A DNA stretch of 7,234 nucleotides from Candidatus Heimdallarchaeota archaeon (GTDB lineage: Archaea; Asgardarchaeota; Heimdallarchaeia; JABLTI01). The notes under the pieces were generated by a model. That model made no database searches. It was not told the origin of the DNA and worked only from the letters and a program-made list of their open reading frames with translations. Below are positions 1-5,474 of the stretch, piece after piece (the first letter of the stretch is position 1; every line of letters begins with the position of its first letter). A program made the translations under genes and the position numbers. The DNA is taken from positions 1 to 7,234 of the forward strand of contig DAOUWQ010000063.1 of the NCBI GenBank assembly GCA_030667035.1, written 5' to 3'.

Positions 1-41
1 TAAAAATGGAAAAATTCTACTATATTTTTTTGAAAAGTCAT
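1..41 (-). CDS. possible 5' end of the gene downstream of rpo12 (partial)
   Basis: An ATG on the minus strand lies one base after the rpo12 stop codon (TAA-G-ATG), and the frame stays open for 13 codons to the window edge, reading MTFQKNIVEFFHF. The tight spacing suggests a co-transcribed, translationally coupled gene. In several archaeal lineages rpo12 is followed by a small KEOPS subunit gene (Pcc1), but 13 residues are too few to identify this one. It could also be a chance open stretch. Confidence 0.3.
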   Translation of the reverse strand, partial: MTFQKNIVEFFHF

Positions 42-42
42 C

Positions 43-189
43 TTAACGAGCTTTTAATTTATTGATAATGGGTGGTCTGGTTTTCAAAAGAATTCTGTGT
101 CCACAATCAGGACACTTGGAGCCTGGCATAAGATTTAACGATTCTGGAGAAATCACTCTTCCACATCGGTGACATACATATTTTGTCAT
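43..189 (-). CDS. rpo12: DNA-directed RNA polymerase subunit Rpo12 (RpoP)
   Basis: This 48-residue protein is the archaeal counterpart of eukaryotic Rpb12, a small zinc-binding subunit that helps assemble the Rpo3/Rpo10/Rpo11 platform of the archaeal RNA polymerase. Two CxxC knuckles are visible, CHRC at residues 6-9 and CPDC at 26-29, followed by GHRILLKTRPP (30-40), which matches the family's G-x-R-I-L-x-K-x-R-P-P core, and a basic C-terminal tail. The length is normal for the family. The ATG start at 189 has an AGAGGT Shine-Dalgarno sequence nine bases upstream. No gene for ribosomal protein L37Ae (eL43), which often precedes rpo12 in archaea, is present just upstream; the next upstream feature is the divergent initiator tRNA, so rpo12 should have its own promoter. 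Confidence 0.95.
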   Translation of the reverse strand: MTKYVCHRCGRVISPESLNLMPGSKCPDCGHRILLKTRPPIINKLKAR

Positions 190-198
190 AATAACTTA

Positions 199-233
199 AC
201 CTCTGATAACTTTTCGATTTTTTCCTTTTAAAA
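199..233 (-). promoter_or_regulatory. rpo12 promoter and ribosome-binding site
   Basis: Read on the minus strand, GGTTTTAAAAGG (TTTTAAAA at 233-226) resembles an archaeal TATA box. It would place transcription start near position 203. AGAGGT at 204-199 is a good Shine-Dalgarno match nine bases before the rpo12 ATG. The predicted start falls inside the Shine-Dalgarno sequence, so the true TATA box could lie slightly further upstream. Confidence 0.4.
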
Positions 234-390
234 CCTTATTCACTATTACCGTTTATTAATATACCCAAGAAAGAATAATGAGGATTTGATGTAAATTCAT
301 AATACATAGATTTATGAAATTAATGGGAAGTTTCACAATTGCAAATGAAGAAAAATTTTCTCTAAAAAATAAACTTCTGATGTGAATAAA

Positions 391-425
391 CTAAAGCTAA
401 AGCTTATAAATCTAAAGTATAAAAA
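391..425 (+). promoter_or_regulatory. tandem BRE/TATA promoter for the initiator tRNA
   Basis: The hexamer CTAAAG occurs three times (391-396, 397-402, 412-417). The second copy leads into CTTATAAAT (403-411) and the third into TATAAAAAA (418-426), so two BRE-plus-TATA-like units lie in tandem. With the usual archaeal TATA-to-start distance they would initiate near 433 and 447, leaving short leaders before the mature tRNA 5' end at 466. Which unit is used cannot be told from sequence. Confidence 0.55.
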
Positions 426-465
426 AATACAATAGAAAAACGTCTAAACGCGTTTTAAAAACCAC

Positions 466-544
466 AGCGCGGTGGGGTAGCTAGGTTGTGCCCACAGGGC
501 TCATAACCCTGGGATCGGTGGTTCGAATCCACCCCGCGCTACCA
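466..544 (+). tRNA. initiator tRNA-Met (CAU), with encoded CCA
   Basis: A complete intronless cloverleaf can be drawn. The acceptor stem AGCGCGG (466-472) pairs perfectly with CCGCGCT (534-540). The D stem GGGT (475-478) pairs with GCCC (490-493). The anticodon stem CAGGG/CCCTG (495-499/507-511) encloses loop CTCATAA with anticodon CAT at 502-504. The variable loop has five bases, and the T stem GGTGG/CCACC encloses TTCGAAT. The A1:U72 pair, found in archaeal and eukaryotic initiators, and three consecutive G:C pairs at the base of the anticodon stem identify it as initiator rather than elongator tRNA-Met or the tRNA-Ile that reads AUA. Discriminator A541 is followed by an encoded CCA at 542-544. 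Confidence 0.96.
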
Positions 545-545
545 A

Positions 546-591
546 TTTTTCTTAACTGTTTTCCACTCAAGTAAGTAAATAATGTTTTTTT
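546..591 (+). terminator. T-tracts ending the tRNA transcript
   Basis: TTTTTCTT at 546-553 begins one base after the encoded CCA and its following A, and a run of seven T follows at 585-591. Archaeal RNA polymerase terminates at T-rich tracts without needing a hairpin, so these are reasonable stop sites for the tRNA transcript. Confidence 0.45.
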
Positions 592-595
592 CAAA

Positions 596-1084
596 TCAAG
601 AAGTGTGAATATGTTCAGGATGTTCAGGAATTTTCTTCAATGCTTCTTTAAGGAATTTCGGTTTGATAATAATGTCATCCAGTTGTTCTATAGTAAACCA
701 TCTGAAGATGAGTTTGAATTTCCCATATTTTTCTACATTGAAATGTTCTTCTACTCCAATAAATTCCTCTTGTAGCAATTTTTCTTCCGAATCTAGTGGC
801 ACTACTAAAAAATATAATCCTATTTCATGATATTTTTCTTTATCGTACTCAAAGAAATTTTCTACAACCCAGAGAAGCCTTTCTACTTCTATTGTTATGC
901 CGGATTCTTCGAGAAATTCTCTTTTTAATACTTCTTCTGACGTTTCAAATAGTTCTGCACTTCCGCCTGGAAGCGCCCAAAAATCATCAAATTCAGCTCT
1001 ATGTAAGAGTACTTTATTCTCTTTCAGTACAACTCCTGCAACTCGATAAGCAAAATTTCCTTTTGATGTTTTGAAAACAGTCAT
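596..1084 (-). CDS. Nudix hydrolase
   Basis: Nudix enzymes hydrolyse nucleoside diphosphates linked to another group, such as ADP-ribose, NADH or oxidised nucleotides. Counting from the ATG at 1084, the 162-residue protein carries a perfect Nudix box G-x5-E-x7-REUxEExGU at residues 41-63: G41, E47, R55-E56, E59-E60, G62, I63. These glutamates bind the catalytic metal. The preceding FAYRVAGVVLKENKVLLHR segment forms the usual first strands, and FWALPGG leads into the box. The substrate cannot be told from the box alone. The frame extends upstream to a TTG at 1150, adding 22 polar residues and stopping directly at a TAA codon. I favour the ATG because the sequence after it looks like a family N-terminus and TTTTATC at 1118-1124 reads as a TATA-like GATAAAA about 35 bases upstream. 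Neither start has a clear Shine-Dalgarno sequence. Confidence 0.9.
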   Translation of the reverse strand: MTVFKTSKGNFAYRVAGVVLKENKVLLHRAEFDDFWALPGGSAELFETSEEVLKREFLEESGITIEVERLLWVVENFFEYDKEKYHEIGLYFLVVPLDSEEKLLQEEFIGVEEHFNVEKYGKFKLIFRWFTIEQLDDIIIKPKFLKEALKKIPEHPEHIHTS

Positions 1085-1150
1085 TTGAATTGTATTGCCT
1101 TCGATTATCTTATTAGATTTTATCTTTCCTTTGGATAAGTAATGATTCAA

Positions 1151-1267
1151 TTAAGGATTTTTTTTATTTTACCATTCTAGATATTCCCTTAAAATTTTTA
1201 AACAAATGTGTTCGTTGATATGAATTAAGAACAAAGTTATCTGACTAATTGATTAATTACTTGAGGT
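1151..1267 (+). promoter_or_regulatory. divergent promoter region before gcvT, with gcvT ribosome-binding site
   Basis: This spacer separates the Nudix gene (minus) from gcvT (plus). AAAATTTTTAAACA at 1191-1204 is TATA-like on both strands. On the plus strand it would start a gcvT transcript near 1225, with a leader of about 50 bases. GAGGT at 1263-1267 is a clear Shine-Dalgarno sequence six bases before the gcvT ATG. No operator-like inverted repeat is obvious. Confidence 0.45.
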
Positions 1268-1273
1268 TAACTA

Positions 1274-2461
1274 ATGTCTGAAGATATGAAAACACCCATT
1301 TATAATTGGCATAAAGATCATGGTGATATGGCTTCTGTTGGAGGTTGGGCTCTCCCAATGCAATTTTCTTCTATTAAAGAAGAACATATGGCTGTTAGAG
1401 AGAACGCAGGATTATTTGATGTAAGTCATATGGGGAGATTTCGCTTTACGGGTAAAGATGCCTTCCCTATATTAGATAAGATTCTCCCTCGTAATTTAAT
1501 GAAACTTGCAGATGGACGCTGTGGGTATAGTTTCTTACTTGACGAGAACGGAGGTATGCTTGATGATTGTGTTACAATGCGAAAACAAGAGGATTATGCT
1601 ATTTTCGTTTGTAATGCTGGTCCAAGAGTAAAGGATTGGAATTGGATGATTAAGTTCATTGATTCTGAGAAGCAAAAGAATTCTAAGCTCGATATTAATT
1701 ATTACGATTTTACCCTCGATTCTTCTATGTTTGCTCTTCAAGGTCCAAAAGCAATTAAAATTATGGAATCAATGACTGATGTTGAAATCCCACGAGGCTG
1801 GGGTTATTTTGAAACAACTTTAGCTGGCATCGAAGTCTTTGCTTCAAGAACAGGTTATACTGTCGAAGATGGATTTGAGATTACTGTATTAGCTACTAAA
1901 GATACCATCAGTGAAAAAGCAACGAAGCTTTGGGAGGCTATCTTAGAAGCAGGCAAACCCTTTGGCCTCCTACCCTGTGGGTTAGGTGCTCGAGATACTT
2001 TACGATTAGGTGGAGGTTTACCACTTTCCGGACAAGATTTTCATCTTGAATACGACCCATTTGAAATGGACTTAGGTCTTCAAGGAATTTTCATTGATCT
2101 AAACAAGCCATTCTTTATTGGTATGGAAGCTCTCAAGAAAAAATATCCAACACTTAATGAGGAGAATAAACGTACTCTCAAAGAAATGACTCGAAAGAGA
2201 GTAGGTATCGAGCTTCTAAAGAAAGGTATCCCACGACATGGTTATGCTATTGAAAAGGATGATAAGAAAATCGGTGAAGTAGCTAGTGGTTCAATTTCTC
2301 CACTTACAAACAAGGGAATTGCAATGGCAATATTACCAATAGAGTTCACTGATATTGATACTGAATTAACAATTATCATTCGTGATAGACCTTATCTAGC
2401 AAAAGTAGTGAAATATCCATTCTTCGATACTGAAAAATATGGTAGAAGAAGAACCCAATAA
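1274..2461 (+). CDS. gcvT: glycine cleavage system T protein (aminomethyltransferase)
   Basis: GcvT takes the aminomethyl group carried on lipoylated H protein, releases ammonia and forms 5,10-methylenetetrahydrofolate (or the archaeal pterin equivalent). Family hallmarks appear in order over 395 residues: GGWALPMQF (23-31), DVSHMGR (49-55), DENGGMLDD (90-98) holding the catalytic aspartate region, YAIFVCNAG (108-116), LQGPKA (155-160), SRTGYTVEDGFEI (191-203), CGLGARDTLRL (235-245) and a C-terminal GEVASGSISP (334-343) barrel. Two usually conserved spots differ: YTGEDG reads YTVEDG, and RLEAGxPLYG reads RLGGGLPLSG. The protein is somewhat longer than usual, partly from a C-terminal tail ending GRRRTQ. 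The ATG is set by a GAGGT Shine-Dalgarno sequence. No gene for the H or P protein is adjacent, so its partners must lie elsewhere if it works in glycine cleavage. Confidence 0.93.
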   Translation: MSEDMKTPIYNWHKDHGDMASVGGWALPMQFSSIKEEHMAVRENAGLFDVSHMGRFRFTGKDAFPILDKILPRNLMKLADGRCGYSFLLDENGGMLDDCVTMRKQEDYAIFVCNAGPRVKDWNWMIKFIDSEKQKNSKLDINYYDFTLDSSMFALQGPKAIKIMESMTDVEIPRGWGYFETTLAGIEVFASRTGYTVEDGFEITVLATKDTISEKATKLWEAILEAGKPFGLLPCGLGARDTLRLGGGLPLSGQDFHLEYDPFEMDLGLQGIFIDLNKPFFIGMEALKKKYPTLNEENKRTLKEMTRKRVGIELLKKGIPRHGYAIEKDDKKIGEVASGSISPLTNKGIAMAILPIEFTDIDTELTIIIRDRPYLAKVVKYPFFDTEKYGRRRTQ

Positions 2462-2477
2462 TGAATATATATAATGG

Positions 2478-2516
2478 CGATGATTAATTTCATCGTAATA
2501 ATTTTTTTTCTTTTTT
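2478..2516 (+). terminator. gcvT terminator (hairpin plus T-tract)
   Basis: CGATGA (2478-2483) pairs with TCATCG (2490-2495) across a six-base loop, and TTTTTTTTCTTTTTT follows at 2502-2516. The T-tract alone would suffice for archaeal termination. It lies just after gcvT and separates it from the convergent gene ending at 2530. Confidence 0.7.
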
Positions 2517-2529
2517 GTAAATAACTTGA

Positions 2530-2754
2530 TTATATTTCTTCTACAGTTGCGCTATAAATTTCATTTCCATCACACATGCCACTTGCTCTTACTTTTTTAC
2601 CAACAAATGCGGCATATTTACCAATATCAAAATCCGGTGCAACGGCTTCCATCGGACGTATTGCATACAGTTTGAATTCTGTACCAAGCTCAGTTTTAAC
2701 TATAAATCCGTTAGAGCGTTCTTCAAGAACTCCAACAATTGTAATGTTTTTCAC
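2530..2754 (-). CDS. small single-domain beta-barrel (OB-like) protein, function unknown
   Basis: The 74-residue protein begins MKNITIVGVLEERSNG and ends in ASGMCDGNEIYSATVEEI. Its pattern is an initial strand followed by 'GVLEER..GF.V.TELGTEFKLY', then 'YAAFVGKKVRASGM.DGNEIYSATVEEI'. This resembles small OB- or SH3-like barrels that carry a 'fVGKkVrvsG...dg..i.v..IeeI' ending. That is a fold-level guess and no function is assigned. It has no signal peptide or membrane segment. AAGGTG at 2766-2761 sits six bases before the GTG at 2754, so I take that GTG as the start; a GTG at 2763 lies inside the Shine-Dalgarno sequence and would add three residues. It begins 41 bases after the lysine-rich gene on the same strand, so the two are probably co-transcribed. 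Confidence 0.8.
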   Translation of the reverse strand: MKNITIVGVLEERSNGFIVKTELGTEFKLYAIRPMEAVAPDFDIGKYAAFVGKKVRASGMCDGNEIYSATVEEI

Positions 2755-2760
2755 AATGTT

Positions 2761-2766
2761 CACCTT
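2761..2766 (-). promoter_or_regulatory. Shine-Dalgarno site deciding the start of the small OB-like gene
   Basis: AAGGTG on the minus strand matches the archaeal anti-Shine-Dalgarno sequence and lies six bases before the GTG at 2754. It overlaps the alternative GTG at 2763, which makes that earlier start unlikely. Confidence 0.6.
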
Positions 2767-2795
2767 GTATTGCTTGTTTGTTTATTTAGTAAAGT

Positions 2796-3683
2796 TTACT
2801 GTTCTAGCAGTTCATTAACCATTTGGTCGAAATCTTGCTCTTCTTTTGCTTTTAGTTCAGCTATTTCTTTGTGAGTGAGATTTTTAAATTCCTTCATTTG
2901 ATCTTCTGTAAGAATCATCTCGGGTTTTTCTTTTTTGAGTCTGGAAAGAATTTCTTTGAGTGATTTACTGACCGCTTTTCTTTGGTCAACAAAAAGACCT
3001 TTAATGGTTTTCTTGTCTTCACCTTCTTTCATTAAATTCTTAATATTTCCCTCAAGTCTGAAAACTTCACTGATAGCTCTCTCGAGACTTCCCCGCATAT
3101 CATAAAGAAGAAACTTGGACATTAAATCATCCATTGGATCAGTGTCTTCCTCGAATTCTTTCAGGATATCCCTAAAACTATCACCGAAAGTTTGTGCTTC
3201 ATTTAAATCGTCTTTTACTGATTGAAGATCAAAATCTTCTGCAGAAGCTTCATAAGCCATTGTCATTTCTTCTGCTGTTTCGAGATCCATATCCATCTCG
3301 AGCATTTCCATTTCAAGCTTAATTATTTCATCTGTTCCATCTTCTGAAGTTAGAGCTTTATCGCTTTGCTTTTCAAGCCAAATTATTTTGCCATCTAGAA
3401 GAATCAATCGTTGTTTGATATCTTTTGTTTTCAATTGACTAATTTCTTTCGAAAATAGATTTACCTCATCAAACAACTGGTTGTAAACATTCAGATCTAT
3501 TTTATCGGGTTTTTTTGGTTCCTGCTTTTTCTCTTCTTTAGCTTTTTTCTGTTTCTTTCTACGAGGTTCTTTCTTTTCTTTTGTTTTTCTTTTTCCTTTT
3601 CTTTCCGATTTTACTTCCTTTTCTTGTTTCTGTGGTTCTTTTTGTTCTTTTTTCTTATTTGATTCCTTCTTCTTTCGAGCCAT
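2796..3683 (-). CDS. hypothetical protein: lysine-rich N-terminal tail, acidic helical middle
   Basis: I do not recognise this 295-residue protein. Residues 1-60 are almost entirely K, R, E and Q, with 30 Lys/Arg in 60 residues, and should be disordered. From about residue 62 (IDLNVYNQLFDEV) onward the sequence looks helical with heptad-like hydrophobics. Residues 114-186 are strongly acidic, 28 Asp/Glu against 4 Lys/Arg, and include a Met/Glu/Asp-rich stretch (M125, M127, M130, M132, M140, M142). The C-terminal 110 residues are mixed-charge helix ending NELLEQ. It has no cysteines, signal peptide or membrane segment, so it is probably cytoplasmic. The basic tail could bind nucleic acid or ribosomes, but that is inference. 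I chose the ATG at 3683 over a TTG at 3728 because the latter would add an unlike hydrophobic stretch and is a weak start codon. The small OB-like gene follows on the same strand. Confidence 0.8.
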   Translation of the reverse strand: MARKKKESNKKKEQKEPQKQEKEVKSERKGKRKTKEKKEPRRKKQKKAKEEKKQEPKKPDKIDLNVYNQLFDEVNLFSKEISQLKTKDIKQRLILLDGKIIWLEKQSDKALTSEDGTDEIIKLEMEMLEMDMDLETAEEMTMAYEASAEDFDLQSVKDDLNEAQTFGDSFRDILKEFEEDTDPMDDLMSKFLLYDMRGSLERAISEVFRLEGNIKNLMKEGEDKKTIKGLFVDQRKAVSKSLKEILSRLKKEKPEMILTEDQMKEFKNLTHKEIAELKAKEEQDFDQMVNELLEQ

Positions 3684-3808
3684 AATTAAAACCCAAACAA
3701 CTAGTCTTTTTGAATTGAAAGCTAACAACTACTGCTTTCAGATAGCTTTTCTAAATACTAAAATCTTTTCAAATCTTGAAAAAACGTTTTTTGAATATTA
3801 GAACATAG

Positions 3809-3818
3809 TTTATATATT
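3809..3818 (+). promoter_or_regulatory. TATA box for the PhzF-like gene
   Basis: TTTATATATT at 3809-3818 is a strong archaeal TATA box. It predicts transcription start near 3840, giving a leader of about 50 bases that contains the Shine-Dalgarno sequence before the ATG at 3890. The 3684-3889 spacer separates divergent genes; the promoter of the minus-strand gene is less clear, perhaps the AT-rich stretch around 3750-3775. Confidence 0.6.
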
Positions 3819-3877
3819 ACTTTGAAGAGAAAAATTTAAGTCTTTGAATAATTATAATGGCAGAAACAGATTCGTTC

Positions 3878-3882
3878 AGGAG
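3878..3882 (+). promoter_or_regulatory. Shine-Dalgarno site deciding the PhzF-like start
   Basis: AGGAG lies seven bases before the ATG at 3890. An in-frame ATG at 3857 has no such site and would add 11 polar residues ahead of the family-typical IYQVDAF start, so 3890 is preferred. Confidence 0.65.
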
Positions 3883-3889
3883 AAACAAA

Positions 3890-4786
3890 ATGGCAATTTA
3901 TCAAGTCGATGCATTTTCTGACACACCTTTCTTTGGTAATCCGACAGCTATTGTGCTCGATGCTGAAGATTACACCGATATTTTAAAACAGTACATTGCG
4001 AGCGAGATGAACCTACCGATAACCTCTTTTGTTACAAAATCTGAGAAAGCAGATTTTAAAGTAGAGTTCTTTACACCTAAGAAAAGAATCCCTATTGGTG
4101 GTCATGCTACAATTGCAACATTTTGGTTATAAGCTGAAATCGGTAGAATTAAACCTGAAAAGGATTTTGCTAAAGTTACTCAAGAAACTGAGAGGGGAAT
4201 TTTCACTATTGAAATTTTCTGGAAAGAAGGTGAGCTAGATAAGGTCGTTATGATTCAAGAAAAACCAACCTTCAAAGAAGTTGATATTACTAAAGACAAA
4301 CTTGCTGATATCTTGGGTATTAGATCAGATAAAATAGAAACAAATGAGCAACTTCCAATAACTATTGCATCAACGGGTAGTCCAAAATTATTAGTGCTAA
4401 TTACAAGTAAAGAAATGACTGATGCGTTAGTACCAAAATACGCAGATATTGAACGATTATGTTTGCGACTAAATGTTTCAGGAATCCACTTGTATACTTT
4501 TGATACTTATCTCGAGGGCTCCACGTGCTATACAAGACATTTTGAACCATTGCGCGGTGCACCTGAAACAGTAATTTCTGGATTAGCAAATGGAGCACTA
4601 GGTGCTTTCCTAGTTGCTAGAGGTTTTGCTCAACCAGGCAAAATGATCATTGAGCAAGGCGAATCTATGGATAGAGCCGGAATTGTTGAAGTAGAAATTA
4701 AAGCAACAACCAAAGGTATCAAAGAAGTCAAAGTTGGTGGCAAAGCCAAAACAGTTTTTGAAATGCAATTTAAGGAGAAAATCTAA
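3890..4786 (+). pseudogene. PhzF-family (isomerase/epimerase-like) gene interrupted by one in-frame TAA
   Basis: PhzF-like proteins share the two-domain diaminopimelate-epimerase fold; named members isomerise small substrates, and most have unknown ones. The start MAIYQVDAFSDTPFFGNP (1-18), FFTPKKRIPIGGHATIAT (60-77) and ANGALGAFLVARG (233-245) are clear family marks. Codon 81 is TAA (4130-4132), yet the same frame continues open and conserved to 4786, 298 codons in total, a normal length. One base change from TTA would give the stop. The 117 bases between it and the next ATG (4250) translate as ordinary PhzF sequence, so this is one gene with one nonsense codon, not two genes. The loop usually reading NLSE reads NLPI (41-44), and the usual PEDPVTGS reads PETVISGL (225-232), so two positions equivalent to PhzF Glu45 and Asp208 appear replaced, while the GGH histidine (72) is kept. 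A sequencing or assembly error could mimic the stop. Confidence 0.8.
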
Positions 4787-4825
4787 GAATACCGTATTTT
4801 CTTCTCTTTAAAATTCGGATAGCAA

Positions 4826-4834
4826 TATTTAATA
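4826..4834 (+). promoter_or_regulatory. TATA box for the uS15 transcript
   Basis: TATTTAATA at 4826-4834 fits an archaeal TATA box and predicts a transcript start near 4858. The leader before uS15 would then be about 140 bases, long for an archaeal gene, and would include the small leader ORF at 4890-4991. Confidence 0.5.
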
Positions 4835-4889
4835 ATAGAATCTTATGTTTGAAAGTTATTGATCTCAAAAAGAGACCAAGGTGGCTGAA

Positions 4890-4991
4890 ATGTCATCTGT
4901 TTGTAATCGGGTCACTTTTTCCCTAGGATGCCAAATCTGTTTTAAGGAAAAGGAATGGAGCTCAGATGCAAAACATCAGAACAACTGGTGA
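4890..4991 (+). CDS. small leader ORF upstream of uS15 (33 aa)
   Basis: ATG TCA TCT opens a 33-codon frame reading MSSVCNRVTFSLGCQICFK followed by EKEWSSDAKHQNNW. AAGGTG at 4879-4884 sits five bases before the ATG, a good Shine-Dalgarno sequence. A GTG at 4881 in the same frame could add three residues. The peptide has three cysteines, including CQIC (14-17), but only one CxxC, so a zinc site is not established. Its TGA stop (4989-4991) lies inside GGTGA, the uS15 ribosome-binding site, and the uS15 ATG follows five bases later. That arrangement is typical of translational coupling. It may be a leader peptide, a real small protein or a chance frame; no family is recognised. Confidence 0.4.
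   Translation: MSSVCNRVTFSLGCQICFKEKEWSSDAKHQNNW
4987..4991 (+). promoter_or_regulatory. Shine-Dalgarno site of uS15
   Basis: GGTGA lies five bases before the ATG at 4997 and supports it over an upstream in-frame ATG at 4955, which would add 14 residues not seen in archaeal uS15. The same bases contain the stop codon of the leader ORF. Confidence 0.7.
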
Positions 4992-4996
4992 ATACT

Positions 4997-5452
4997 ATGG
5001 CAAGAATGCATACAAGAAAGAAAGGTAAATCAAGTTCAAAACGACCTCCTCATGCAACAATTCCAGAGTGGGTCAATCAAACTCCAGAAGAAATTGAAGC
5101 AAAAATTGTAGAGCTTGCAAAACAAGGCTTGACATCTGCAATTATTGGTAACATTTTAAGAGATACTTACAGTATTCCTTCTTCTAAACTTGTAATCAAA
5201 CAGAAGATTACAGAAGTTATGAAACGTGAAGGAGTATACCCTGAATATCCTGAAGATTTTAGAAATTTGGTTAGAAGAGCATTAGCTTTACGAAGACATT
5301 TAGATGGTCATCCAAAAGATCTTCATTCAAGATATGGTTTGCAAAAAATGGAAGCAAAAATCAGACGCTTGATGAGATATTATCAAAAGAAAGGCGTTAT
5401 TCCAAAATCCTTCAATTATGTTCCAAAATCTGCTGCAACTATTGTAAGATAA
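4997..5452 (+). CDS. rps15: 30S ribosomal protein uS15
   Basis: uS15 binds the 16S rRNA central domain (helices 20-22) early in small-subunit assembly. The 151-residue protein has the archaeal/eukaryotic layout: a basic N-terminus MARMHTRKKGKSSSKRP (1-17), a helical extension containing PEWVNQTPEEIE (23-34) that bacteria lack, and the S15 core with LRRHLDGHPKDLHSRYGL (98-115) and KMEAKIRRLMRYYQKKG (117-133). The length is normal for archaea. The start MARMHxRKKGK is the family consensus and is backed by a Shine-Dalgarno sequence. The downstream DHH gene is a recurrent archaeal neighbour of uS15. A stem-loop terminator follows closely, so uS15 is probably transcribed separately from the DHH gene. 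Confidence 0.97.
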   Translation: MARMHTRKKGKSSSKRPPHATIPEWVNQTPEEIEAKIVELAKQGLTSAIIGNILRDTYSIPSSKLVIKQKITEVMKREGVYPEYPEDFRNLVRRALALRRHLDGHPKDLHSRYGLQKMEAKIRRLMRYYQKKGVIPKSFNYVPKSAATIVR

Positions 5453-5474
5453 TTCAGTGGATTCAAACAAAATA

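Noticed and set aside
314..385. 23-codon ORF before the tRNA (MKLMGSF...)
   Set aside because: It has no Shine-Dalgarno sequence, is very short, and lies in AT-rich spacer where such frames are expected by chance.
466..544. Elongator tRNA-Met or tRNA-Ile2 with a CAU anticodon
   Set aside because: The A1:U72 pair and three G:C pairs at the anticodon-stem base are initiator features.
796..1074. 92-codon frame on the plus strand
   Set aside because: It lies opposite the Nudix gene, and its leucine-rich translation is the complement of a clearly conserved coding region.
2576..2818. 80-codon frame on the plus strand
   Set aside because: It is antisense to the small OB-like gene and the end of the lysine-rich gene. 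It lacks a Shine-Dalgarno sequence and recognisable features.
4250..4786. A separate 178-residue gene starting at ATG 4250
   Set aside because: It is in frame with the upstream part, and the intervening sequence still reads as PhzF protein. It is better explained as the 3' part of one gene after a nonsense codon.
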